Below are positions 54,940 to 63,316 of a stretch of DNA of 64,000 nt, in pieces. The position numbers were made by a program, and so were the translations under genes. Below the pieces are notes generated by a model. That model saw only the letters and a program-made list of their open reading frames with translations, searched no databases and was not told the origin of the DNA. How positions within the stretch are numbered: the stretch's first letter is position 1; each line of letters begins with the position of its first letter. Source of the stretch: JARRON01 sp037383845 (GTDB taxonomy: Bacteria > Pseudomonadota > Gammaproteobacteria > Steroidobacterales > XN24); contig JARRON010000013.1 in assembly GCA_037383845.1 (NCBI GenBank), positions 51,946 through 115,945 of the forward strand. The letters run 5' to 3'.

Positions 54940-56339
54940 CGTCTCGCGCACTCCACGTGGGCGGTCAGCCAGTCGGAGCCGCCGGCGACGTCGCCCAGGA
55001 AGTCGGAGGTACCGAAGATGCCCGACCGGTGAACGATGGTGAGTCCCGCGTAGCAGTTCTGCAGCGGGCGGGCGGTGAACAGACGCGCCAGCGGGAAGTC
55101 CGCAGTCATCTCGAGGTAGTTCAGAAAGTGTGAGGTGTTCTCGCCCTTGCGTGCCTGCTTGCGCTGCTCGACGATCGGGATCCGGTCGGCGTAGGACATG
55201 CCCAGGCCGAATCCCCAGCGGAACACTTCCGTTCTGGTCCACGGCGAGTAGCCCTTTCCCATGGCCATGACGTACGCCGCATAGCTGAAGAAGTTGCCGT
55301 TACCCTCGTCTGCCTCGTAGTGACGAAAGGCTGCGAAGCGGCCCCAGAACTCCACCCGCGGCCCGTCGGCAACAAGTTTACTGAGGGTCAGTCCGCCGAT
55401 GTTGGTGTCGGCGACGTTGCTCTTGCTGAAATCGCCGTGGTCGATGCCGCTGACGATGTTCGCGCTGGCCTGGTAGCCATAGTTGAGCCTCCAGGTCCAT
55501 TCCGACTGCCGCTCGGGAGACACGTACGGCTCAGGCTTCCTCGTGCTGCCGAAGACGTAGGTGCCGCCGATGAAGGCAGCCGAGGCGCTGTCCTCGGCCA
55601 CCAGCGGGCTGTCTCTGACCACCGAATCGACGCCGCCGAAGCCGACGTTGGCGAACAGCTCGATGCGGTCGGTGATACGCCAGGCGGTGTTCAGGCCGAA
55701 GGTGATCCACTGGGACTCTCCGGGATCGTAGGCCGGTCGGTCCGGACGGGCCTCGTCGGGACTGACGCCGAAGTAGTAGTCCGTCAGGTCCGCATCCTGC
55801 CAGGTCCAGGCGATGAACGGTGACACGGTCCACGGCCCCAGGTCGATGTCGTACCGGTAGGACGCGCCCGCCTCCTGGCCATTGTGGCGGTCGAGCGCAT
55901 CCGTCAGCCAGTCCAGGGTCAGAATCCCCCAGTCCTGGCGAAGGACCAGCTCCAGGCCCGCGTCGACGGTCTGCTCGCGCTCCCCGATGCCCTCGTAGAA
56001 CGCGTTCCGGTCGGGATCGAGCTTCTGGAAGCGGTAGCGGGCGAGTGCGTTGAACTCCAGCGCTTCCCGGTTCAGGAGGTGGATGCCTCCTGACGTGCCG
56101 CGGGCGAACAGGTACCTGCCGTTGTAAAGGTACAGCGGGACCAGGTCGGTCTGCCTCTGGTCGTCGCTGTCGAACCCCTTGTAGAGGCTCTGACCGAGGC
56201 GGATGCCGCCACCGAGAGCCGCCGTGCCTTCCGGGGCATCGAAGAACGGGATCCGGGCCACCTCCTGGCCCGCGCCGGCCGACGCGCTGATCGCCAGGAA
56301 AACGATCGCCAGGGCTCCGGCGCGGGTCGCACGGATCAT
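54936..56339 (-). CDS. Outer-membrane beta-barrel protein, MipA/OmpV-like
   Basis: A 467-residue protein with signal peptide (about 1-24) and a long run of amphipathic beta-strands rich in Tyr, Phe and Trp. IRLGQSLYKGFDSDDQRQTD and LVPLYLYNGRYLFARGTSGG resemble the MipA/OmpV family start, but the protein is nearly twice the usual ~250 residues and the second half is not recognised beyond barrel character. It could be a two-part barrel or a different family. First gene of a coupled pair with the SYLF protein. Confidence 0.55.
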   Translation of the reverse strand: MIRATRAGALAIVFLAISASAGAGQEVARIPFFDAPEGTAALGGGIRLGQSLYKGFDSDDQRQTDLVPLYLYNGRYLFARGTSGGIHLLNREALEFNALARYRFQKLDPDRNAFYEGIGEREQTVDAGLELVLRQDWGILTLDWLTDALDRHNGQEAGASYRYDIDLGPWTVSPFIAWTWQDADLTDYYFGVSPDEARPDRPAYDPGESQWITFGLNTAWRITDRIELFANVGFGGVDSVVRDSPLVAEDSASAAFIGGTYVFGSTRKPEPYVSPERQSEWTWRLNYGYQASANIVSGIDHGDFSKSNVADTNIGGLTLSKLVADGPRVEFWGRFAAFRHYEADEGNGNFFSYAAYVMAMGKGYSPWTRTEVFRWGFGLGMSYADRIPIVEQRKQARKGENTSHFLNYLEMTADFPLARLFTARPLQNCYAGLTIVHRSGIFGTSDFLGDVAGGSDWLTAHVECARR

Positions 56340-56499
56340 TTCCACGCCGCGTCCCCAGGCTGCGCTACAGGACCATGCGCCGATGCCCGGCACACCCCGG
56401 CGCAGGGACCGTGGCGTTCTCGCCGGCCGCCCCGGGCATGGCACTCCCATGCCGGGTGTACGCGGAAGACCTGTCTGATGACCATGCCCAGCCGTGCGT

Positions 56500-57921
56500 C
56501 TAGCGATCCGCGGCGCTGACCGGCGCGGAACCCGGCTCACCGGCCTCGCCCGCACTGCCCGGGCCGGGGCGGGACGCCGCAAGAGATGCCCGCAGGCGCG
56601 TGACGTAGTCGGGCGGGAACTTCCATACCGGCATGCGCTCGTCCCGGACGAGACCGCGCTGGCCCGGATCGAGACCGTACATCAGGGTCATCAGGACGTC
56701 GCTGCTGACCCAGGGGCTACGGCGAAAATAGCCGTGCCCGTTCCCAGCCGAGGCATCCTCCGCCTGGCTTACGTCCACCAGGTCGAGCGTGGAGGCTTCG
56801 CGCAGGTAGGCCGCCACATCCGGGTGCAGCTCGTCCGCGGCGGACCAGATTTCGCCAAGGCGGTTTCGCCCGAACACGAAGCGGGCCATGCCCATGGCCT
56901 GGTCGCTGTCAGAGAGGTAGATAGTGAGTCTCTCGGGGATCCTGAGAAGGCCGTCGGCGAGGTAGCCGCCGACAATGTTCCTGTCCATGTCGCTGCCGAT
57001 GAGCATCACGTTCCCGAGCCGCACGTCCTGCCGAATCTCGGCGATGTCGGAGTCCAGGTGGCGATAGGCGAGCTGGGCCAGCATCTGGAGGACCACACGG
57101 GTGCCTGCGCTGTAGCCCACCACGTGGATACGCTCGGCCTCGGTGTGGGCCGCAATGAACTCCACCAGGACGCGCAGGTCCCGGGCGGACCATCCCGCCG
57201 TCTCCAGGTCGGACAGGTAGGCCAGGCGCTTTGGCGTGGACGGCCAGGAGAACGCAACGAAAACGCCGTCGTAGCCCAGGAAGTGCCAAAGCTCCGTGGA
57301 CACCAGAACCGGATTTTCGAAGATGACCTTGTACCCGTGAACGTAGATGTACACGTCCCGGTGGCCGGAGCTCTCGAGCTTCTCGTTGACAAGGGCGGCG
57401 AAGCGCTCGTCGGCGAACGCGCCGTCGTAGCGCTCGAAGGCGTTCATGCCCGATTCCAGCGGCCCGAACTCCTCGACCGAGCTGACCCGCAGCGGATACT
57501 CGGTGGGCCGGTTCTTGAGCAGCGACACCTCCCGGGCGGTCTCCCAGTCGATCTCCATGTCGCCGAAGTCGATCCGGGCCGCGCCGACGGTCAGCCGCCA
57601 GCCCCGCCGGTTCGAGTAGTAGAGGTCCGTGTCTTCCGCGGTTGCAGGTGCCCGGTTGGTCGCATACAGCATGCCGGCCCAGGGGATGCGGTCCGCAGGG
57701 CTTTCCTCCGGCAGCGGATCGACCGCGCCGGCTGAATAGACGTCCGGCGCCGGCATGAGCTCAACCTGGTAGGGCTCGCTCGTGGCGCATCCGGCCAGGG
57801 ACATCGCCAGGAGCAATGCCGGCAGCGCGAACCCCGGCCTGGGCCTTGACGTGGATCGGACTGGTCTTGAGCACGCATGGCGCGCATCCGACCCTGTCCC
57901 GCGGCGCCAGATGGCCGTCAT
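56500..57921 (-). CDS. Alpha/beta hydrolase lipoprotein (DUF900-type)
   Basis: A 473-residue lipoprotein: signal region about 27-44, lipobox LAGC, Cys45. The hydrolase part matches DUF900: MLYATNRAPA, YIYVHGYKVIFENPV, FVAFSWPSTPKR, the nucleophile elbow VVGYSAGTRVVLQML with Ser, and a later MLIGSDMDRNI. Family members are esterase/lipase-like with unknown natural substrates. The ATG at 57921 lies next to GGGAAGG, a cramped site, so the true start may be downstream. The frame also stays open upstream to 58203. Confidence 0.82.
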   Translation of the reverse strand: MTAIWRRGTGSDARHACSRPVRSTSRPRPGFALPALLLAMSLAGCATSEPYQVELMPAPDVYSAGAVDPLPEESPADRIPWAGMLYATNRAPATAEDTDLYYSNRRGWRLTVGAARIDFGDMEIDWETAREVSLLKNRPTEYPLRVSSVEEFGPLESGMNAFERYDGAFADERFAALVNEKLESSGHRDVYIYVHGYKVIFENPVLVSTELWHFLGYDGVFVAFSWPSTPKRLAYLSDLETAGWSARDLRVLVEFIAAHTEAERIHVVGYSAGTRVVLQMLAQLAYRHLDSDIAEIRQDVRLGNVMLIGSDMDRNIVGGYLADGLLRIPERLTIYLSDSDQAMGMARFVFGRNRLGEIWSAADELHPDVAAYLREASTLDLVDVSQAEDASAGNGHGYFRRSPWVSSDVLMTLMYGLDPGQRGLVRDERMPVWKFPPDYVTRLRASLAASRPGPGSAGEAGEPGSAPVSAADR

Positions 57922-58009
57922 CCTTCCCACCGCAAGCGCGAGCCGGCTGCGAAAGCCGCCACCGCTGCGACGCAAGGAGGCCAGTCGCAAAAGCCGCATC
58001 GCAGAGCGC

Positions 58010-58735
58010 CTAGAAGCGGAACTCGAATCCGGCCGTCGGGCCATGGTAGGTGAACTCCATCTCCAGGTCCCCGGAGGAGAAATCGGCGCGCCGGTACTGG
58101 TAGCCGAAGAGGATCCGGTTGCGTTCCGACTTGCCGACGGTCCGACCGAAGGTCGCCCGCAGCATCCACGTGCCGTCGGAGTCACCGAAGCTCGCATCGG
58201 CACGCGTCATCAGGTCCCAGCGGTGGCCCAGGTCGAACCGGTACCGGATGCCGATCAGAGCATCGTAATAGGTCTGGCTGTCTGTTACTTCGCTCACCGG
58301 CGTGTCCCCGAGACGGAACCGGAAGCGATTGTCGAAGTCGTGGTACCGAAGTCCGCCGATGAAGCTCAGGGGCGCGCCGATGCCGCCCGGCCAGTAGGCG
58401 ACGCCGGCATCCAGCATCACCGCCTCCGTCGTCGTGTCCACCCGGAAGACCGGCCGCTGCTCGGAATCGGAGAGCTCGACCCAGGCGAGGTCGGCGAACA
58501 CGCTCCAGTGATTGCGGCCGCCTTCCGCGGTGATCATGAAGGCCGCGTCGATCTTGTCGACCAGGTCGCCGAAACTCAGCTCGCCGCCGCCCAGGGCCTC
58601 GTCCTCGAGGGACAGGTCGAGCCGGGTCTGGGGTGCCCACAGGTAGGGAGAGATGGACCATTCGAAGTCCCCGGAATCCGCAAGGGCCGGCGTCGCCATC
58701 GTGCAGCAGATGATGATTACGACCAGACGGTTCAT
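58010..58735 (-). CDS. Predicted outer-membrane beta-barrel protein
   Basis: A 241-residue protein with signal peptide (about 1-19, ending TPALA). The rest is built of alternating strands with aromatic girdle residues (WSISPYLWAPQTRLDLS, then ALIGIRYRFDLGHRW and FGYQYRRADF) and ends in FEFRF, a terminal Phe typical of outer-membrane insertion. Relatives are annotated only as outer-membrane protein. The ATG overlaps the stop of the small upstream gene. Confidence 0.75.
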   Translation of the reverse strand: MNRLVVIIICCTMATPALADSGDFEWSISPYLWAPQTRLDLSLEDEALGGGELSFGDLVDKIDAAFMITAEGGRNHWSVFADLAWVELSDSEQRPVFRVDTTTEAVMLDAGVAYWPGGIGAPLSFIGGLRYHDFDNRFRFRLGDTPVSEVTDSQTYYDALIGIRYRFDLGHRWDLMTRADASFGDSDGTWMLRATFGRTVGKSERNRILFGYQYRRADFSSGDLEMEFTYHGPTAGFEFRF

Positions 58736-59013
58736 TGTGGGCCTCCCCTGTCCGCCGGCAGTCCGTTTTTCAGCCACTCGACGATCTCGTTTTCCAGCTC
58801 GCTCAGCCACCGGGCGTACTCCTGCCGCCGCGCGGCGGCTGCCGGCGCGTCGCTGGTCTCCCAGCCTGCCGCCGCATCCGCACAGAGGCAGTAGTCGTCG
58901 CACAGCCCCCGGAAGGCAGCGTTGCGACTGAATTCCACTTCGATGGCGCCCTTCAGGCCCGGTAGTCGCCTGACGACGCAAGCCAGCGCCGTTTCGGGCA
59001 GAGCATGGCTCAT
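58732..59013 (-). CDS. Small Cys-rich protein of unknown function
   Basis: A 93-residue soluble protein not recognised. It contains three close cysteines (LCDDYCLCAD, near residues 37-46) and a C-terminal acidic helix (WLSELENEIVEWLKNG). No signal peptide. It is first in the run and coupled by ATGA to the barrel gene at 58010. It is divergent from the regulator at 59194, and the shared 180-base region holds the repeated palindrome. Confidence 0.6.
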   Translation of the reverse strand: MSHALPETALACVVRRLPGLKGAIEVEFSRNAAFRGLCDDYCLCADAAAGWETSDAPAAAARRQEYARWLSELENEIVEWLKNGLPADRGGPQ

Positions 59014-59094
59014 CCTGGCTGGTCCTTACGCGCCGGCTACACACCTCCGGCGACTTTCAAGAGCCTAGCCTCCGTGACCGTGCGGCATAAGGGA

Positions 59095-59120
59095 TATACT
59101 GTATTTGCTGTAGGCTACAC
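59095..59120 (+). promoter_or_regulatory. Promoter -10 overlapping a CTGTAG-n-CTACAC operator-like site
   Basis: A TATACT -10 box (59095-59100) runs directly into CTGTAT (59099-59104) and the near-perfect palindrome CTGTAG-G-CTACAC (59108-59120), 74 bases before the ATG at 59194. The same palindrome occurs at 60816 after the gene, and GGCTACAC also occurs at 59035-59042. The placement suits a repressor site. No clear -35 box. Confidence 0.5.
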
Positions 59121-59193
59121 GCGGCGGTGGTTTCAACTCCGCTGCCGCATCGGCCCGACTGAGGGCGTTGTTCCCGGGGATCGTCTGACGTTC

Positions 59194-60792
59194 ATGGACA
59201 AGCCTGTCGAACACCTTCCCTGGCCCGCGGAGGAGATCCGCTCCCAGCTTCAGCGGATACTGGAACACCCGGAGTTCCATGCCACCGACAAGATGCGGGA
59301 TTTCCTGCGCTTCGTCGTCGAGGAGACGCTGGCAGGCAACACTGAACACCTGAAGGGCTTCACGATCGCAATGGAAGTCTTCGGGCGGGACCAGGATTTC
59401 GACCCGGCCCACGACCCGGTCGTGCGGATCCAGGCCGGGCGGCTGCGCCGGGCCATCGAGCGATATTACCTCGTGGCCGGCACCCACGACCCGGTCCGGA
59501 TCGATATCCCCAAGGGCGGCTACGTCCCGGTATTTTCGGCGGGTCCCGGCGCAGACGACGAAGCCGCAGGAGAGGACAGCGCGCGCCTTTGGCCCCCGGG
59601 GGCTTCTTGGCCGTCCGTCCTCGTCATGCCGTTCGACGATCTCACGGTGGGCGAAGAACTTGCCTACCTGGGACCAGGCCTGGCCACCGAGCTGTGCCTG
59701 GAACTCGGCCAGTGCACCGATCTGAGGGTCATGCTCTCGCGGGACCAGGTGGCCGGCGCCGCGGCGCACGCATCTTCACCGGATTTCGTCGTCCGGGGCA
59801 GCATCCGGGGGCAGGATTCCGAGGTGAAGGTGGCGGTCCAGCTTGTCGCGGCCGGGACCGGGGAGCAGCTGTGGGCGGATTCCCTTAAGACCTCGATTGA
59901 GGACGCCCGGCTGATCGCGTTTCAGGAGAACACCGCCAGTGCGATCGCTGCTCACCTGTCGGGCTCCCACGGCGCCATTTTCCGGGCACTCTCCGGCGGC
60001 GCCGTCGATCGCCCGGATGCGGAGCTGTCCAGCTACCAGGCGATCCTCAAGGGCTATGCGTACCAGCAGAAGGTCGACGCCGCCTCCTACATGGGGGCGT
60101 TCGAGGCCCTCCGAGAAGCCCATCGCAGAGACGCAGAGTGCGGGCTCGTCTGCACCATGCTGGCCATTCTCTACCTTGACAACCTGGCCATGGAGTTCAT
60201 GGAGGTCCGGCAGACCCCCGCCGAGGAGGCCCTGCGGCTCGCCCACGAAGGTGTACGAATCGAGCCCGGTAACCAGCTGAGCCACCTGGTCCTGGCGCGC
60301 AGCCACCTGCTGGACGACGACCTGGCCGCCGGCCTTGCGGAGGTGGAAGCCGCGCTGGCGCTGAAACCGGACTCCCTCTTGTTCATGGACGCCGCCGGCT
60401 ACCTCACGACCCTTCTGGGGGACTGGGACCGGGGCGAGGCGCTGATCCGCCGGGCCATCGCCCTGAATCCCCATTACCGGGTGTTCGCCCGCTACGCCAC
60501 CTGGCTGAACGCCTTTCGCCGCGGCGCTTACGACCAGGCCCTGGAAGAGACCCAGTGGCTGGCCGGTGTTGCGTACTTCTGGGATCCGCTGTGCAGGGCC
60601 GCGACCCTCGGGCAGCTCGGCCGCGTGGCAGAGAGTCGGCAGGCCGTAGGTGAATTGCTCGAGCTGAAGCCCGACTTCCCGCAGCGGGGCTCCGACCTGA
60701 TCGGCCACTACATCAAGTTTCCCGACATCCGCGAGCGGATCCTCCAGGGCCTCGCCGCAGGCGGACTGCGCCTCGAGACCGCGGCCGACTGA
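59194..60792 (+). CDS. wHTH-like / TolB-like / TPR regulatory protein
   Basis: A 532-residue cytosolic protein. Residues about 14-112 match an N-terminal region common in proteins annotated as adenylate-cyclase- or CadC-like (MRDFLRFVVEETLAG, FDPAHDPVVRIQAGRLRRAI, IDIPKGGYVPVF), probably a winged-helix DNA-binding domain. Residues about 125-260 are TolB N-terminal-like (SVLVMPFDDLTVGEELAYLG, FVVRGSIRGQDSEVKVAVQL). The rest is TPR-type helices. No membrane helix or cyclase domain. Started at the ATG at 59194. The flanking palindromes suggest it regulates itself and a neighbour. Confidence 0.75.
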   Translation: MDKPVEHLPWPAEEIRSQLQRILEHPEFHATDKMRDFLRFVVEETLAGNTEHLKGFTIAMEVFGRDQDFDPAHDPVVRIQAGRLRRAIERYYLVAGTHDPVRIDIPKGGYVPVFSAGPGADDEAAGEDSARLWPPGASWPSVLVMPFDDLTVGEELAYLGPGLATELCLELGQCTDLRVMLSRDQVAGAAAHASSPDFVVRGSIRGQDSEVKVAVQLVAAGTGEQLWADSLKTSIEDARLIAFQENTASAIAAHLSGSHGAIFRALSGGAVDRPDAELSSYQAILKGYAYQQKVDAASYMGAFEALREAHRRDAECGLVCTMLAILYLDNLAMEFMEVRQTPAEEALRLAHEGVRIEPGNQLSHLVLARSHLLDDDLAAGLAEVEAALALKPDSLLFMDAAGYLTTLLGDWDRGEALIRRAIALNPHYRVFARYATWLNAFRRGAYDQALEETQWLAGVAYFWDPLCRAATLGQLGRVAESRQAVGELLELKPDFPQRGSDLIGHYIKFPDIRERILQGLAAGGLRLETAAD

Positions 60793-60815
60793 ACCACCCG
60801 AACCTGCACGAGCAC

Positions 60816-60841
60816 CTGTAGCCTACAGGAAGCTACAGTAG
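60816..60841 (+). promoter_or_regulatory. Perfect CTGTAG-C-CTACAG palindrome plus extra half site
   Basis: CTGTAG-C-CTACAG at 60816-60828 is followed by CTACAG again at 60833-60838, ten bases on (one helical turn). The core TGTAGCCTACA is the exact reverse complement of a segment differing by one base from the site at 59108-59120. It lies 24 bases after the regulator stop and 128 bases before the remnant DUF3604 gene. A hairpin role in RNA is possible, but the extra half site favours a protein-binding site. Confidence 0.5.
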
Positions 60842-60968
60842 GCCCCTTACCCCCCGGCCCATGAGAGTCCACAGTGAAGCTGCGGGCGTCTGCGTCCGGG
60901 CGCTCCGCTGCACACGGCTGTTGCACTCCGGCTGGCCGACGCACCGATCTGCGAAGGGGACAAAGATA

Positions 60969-61341
60969 ATGCCGACGAACCTGATCACCAGGCTCCCGAT
61001 CCTTGCCATGGCGCTGGCCGTCTGCCTTCCCGCCGCTGACGCGGAGGAGACCTGCCCGGGCTACGGCTACGAGCCCACCCATGCCGAGCACACTTGATGC
61101 TGCGACCGCGACCTGCACCAACAGCATCGGTGATGCCCTGATGATGGCGTCCCGGACCGATCCCGACTTCGATCAGGACGGGCGCGCCTTGTATTTCGTG
61201 CGCGTTCTCGAGATCCCGACGCCGCGCCGGACCACCTACGACGCGGCCTTCTTCGCTGTAGAACTGGCCGGGGGTGTCCCGCCGACCCACCAGGAACGCG
61301 CGTACACCTCACCCAACTGCTACACGCCCGACAGCCGCTGA
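60969..61341 (+). pseudogene. Remnant of a DUF3604 gene (signal peptide plus C-terminal tail)
   Basis: From the ATG at 60969 comes a signal peptide (MPTNLITRLPILAMALAVCL) and a 42-codon frame ending in TGA at 61097. In another frame, from about 61083 to the TGA at 61341, the sequence matches the last 80 residues of the complete DUF3604 protein downstream: RALYFVRVLEIPTPRRTTYD and PPTHQERAYTSPNCYTP against RAFYYVRVLEIPTPRWTTYD and PPTQQERAYTSPIWYTP. The whole catalytic core, about 500 codons, is missing. This looks like an old copy shrunk by internal deletion. Confidence 0.85.
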
Positions 61342-61370
61342 GCCGAATTACAGGAAACCGGAGATCGTCC

Positions 61371-63296
61371 ATGAGAAAGCCTGAACAATCACTCCCCGTC
61401 GCGATCGCGGCGCTGTTCGCCCTGGCGCCGGCCGGCATTTTCGCCTCGGATACCGCCGTGGGCCCGGACTTCGCGGTGGATCGCGACAACGCCCCGGTGC
61501 TGGAAAAGAATTACTCGCCGTTCGTCGGCGACGACTATCCGAACCGCGTCTTCTGGGGCGATACCCATCTGCATACCTCGTACTCCTACGACGCTGGCCT
61601 GGTCGGCAATACCCTGGGGCCGGACGAGGCCTACCAGTTCGCAAAAGGCAAGCAGGTCATCTCGGCGACCGGGGTCCCGGCGAAGCTGGTGCGTCCGCTG
61701 GACTGGCTGGTCGTCGCCGATCACGCAGAGACGATGGGCGTACCGGTGCTTATCCAACGCTCCGACCCCGTGCTCCTGAAGACCGAGATCGGCAAGACGG
61801 TCCACGATCTCTACATGCAGGGCAAGGTGTACGAGGCATTCGAGTATTACGGGTTGAAGGTACTCGTCGAGGGCAACAACCCCATGGATGACCCCGCCAT
61901 CGTTCGCACCGTGTGGGAGGAGATGGTCGGTTTCGCAGAAGAGCACAACGAGCCGGGGAAATTCACCGCGTTCATCGGCTTCGAATGGTCGGCGATGCCG
62001 GCCGGCAATAACCTGCATCGCGTCGTGGTCATGCGCGACGACGGCGACAAAGCGAGCGAAGTGCTGCCCTTCGCGGCTTACGACTCCGACGATCCCGAGG
62101 ACCTCTGGCAGTGGATGGCACGCTACGAGGAAAAGACCGGAGGGCAGGTACTCGCCATCCCGCACAACGGCAACCTGGCGAACGGCGTGATGTTTGCGAC
62201 GGAGACTCTGTCAGGCAAGCGCATCGACAAGGACTATGCCGCGGCGCGCGCGAAATGGGAGCCCCTGTACGAGGTGACCCAGATGAAGGGTGACGGCGAG
62301 GCGCATCCGCTGCTCTCGCCGGACGACGAGTTTGCCGACTACGAGAGGTGGGATCGCGGCAACTGGGCGGGCGAGAAGAAGACCCCGGAGATGCTGCCCC
62401 ACGACTACGCGCGCAGCGCGCTGAAGATCGGCCTGCAGCTCGAGGATAAGCTCGGCGTCAACCCCTTCAAGTTCGGCATGGTCGGCGCCACGGACTCTCA
62501 CACCTCTCTCTCCACGACGCGGGAAGACAACTACTTCGGCAAGGTCTCGCTCATGGAGCCCGGCAAGGAGCGCTTCACGGGCCAGATCGTCCCCGATCCC
62601 GAGGGCGTCGGCACCGCGACGTACGAGTTCGAGACAATCGCTTCCGGCCTCCAGGGCGTGTGGTCGCGGGAGAACACCCGCGAGTCGCTCTGGGACGCGA
62701 TGAATCGCAAGGAGACCTATGCCACGACGGGCTCGAGGATCACCGTCCGCGTCTTTGCCGGCTGGGACTTCGACGAGAAGACCGTACTGCGGCCCGACTT
62801 CGCGAAGGTGGGCTATCGCAGCGGCGTGCCGATGGGCGGCGACCTGAAGGCGGCGCCGTCAGGCAAGTCTCCGCGCCTGATGATCCGCGCCCTGCGCGAC
62901 CCGGATGCCGCGAATCTCGACCGCGTGCAGATCATCAAGGGCTGGCTCGATGCCAAAGGCAAGCTGCACGAGCGCATCTGGGACGTGGCCTGCTCCGACG
63001 GTCGGACCATCAACGAGCGGAATCGCTGCGACAGGATGGTGGGCAACACCGTCGACATTGAGCACGCCACGTACACCAACGATATCGGCGAGCCGCTCCT
63101 GATGGCGTACTGGGAGGATCCGGAATTCGATCCGAAACAGCGGGCGTTCTACTACGTGCGCGTGCTGGAGATCCCGACCCCCCGCTGGACCACCTATGAC
63201 GCGGCCTTCTACGGGCTCGACCTGCCGGAGGGCGTGCCGCCGACCCAGCAAGAGCGCGCCTACACGTCACCCATCTGGTACACCCCTTCATCATGA
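61371..63296 (+). CDS. Exported DUF3604 protein (PHP-like metallohydrolase)
   Basis: A 641-residue protein with signal peptide (about 1-26). DUF3604 resembles PHP-type phosphoesterases: metal-binding FWGDTHLHTSYSYD (Asp64, His66, His68), LVVADHAE (Asp117, His118), IPHNGN and GATDSHTSL. These suggest a multinuclear metal site in the periplasm. C-terminal part has LMIRALRDPDAANLDRVQI and YYVRVLEIPTPRWTTYDAAF. Natural substrate unknown. It sits 30 bases after the remnant copy and overlaps or touches the next copy. Confidence 0.93.
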   Translation: MRKPEQSLPVAIAALFALAPAGIFASDTAVGPDFAVDRDNAPVLEKNYSPFVGDDYPNRVFWGDTHLHTSYSYDAGLVGNTLGPDEAYQFAKGKQVISATGVPAKLVRPLDWLVVADHAETMGVPVLIQRSDPVLLKTEIGKTVHDLYMQGKVYEAFEYYGLKVLVEGNNPMDDPAIVRTVWEEMVGFAEEHNEPGKFTAFIGFEWSAMPAGNNLHRVVVMRDDGDKASEVLPFAAYDSDDPEDLWQWMARYEEKTGGQVLAIPHNGNLANGVMFATETLSGKRIDKDYAAARAKWEPLYEVTQMKGDGEAHPLLSPDDEFADYERWDRGNWAGEKKTPEMLPHDYARSALKIGLQLEDKLGVNPFKFGMVGATDSHTSLSTTREDNYFGKVSLMEPGKERFTGQIVPDPEGVGTATYEFETIASGLQGVWSRENTRESLWDAMNRKETYATTGSRITVRVFAGWDFDEKTVLRPDFAKVGYRSGVPMGGDLKAAPSGKSPRLMIRALRDPDAANLDRVQIIKGWLDAKGKLHERIWDVACSDGRTINERNRCDRMVGNTVDIEHATYTNDIGEPLLMAYWEDPEFDPKQRAFYYVRVLEIPTPRWTTYDAAFYGLDLPEGVPPTQQERAYTSPIWYTPSS

Positions 63297-63316
63297 AGGT
63301 TCCCTGCGGAAGACTG

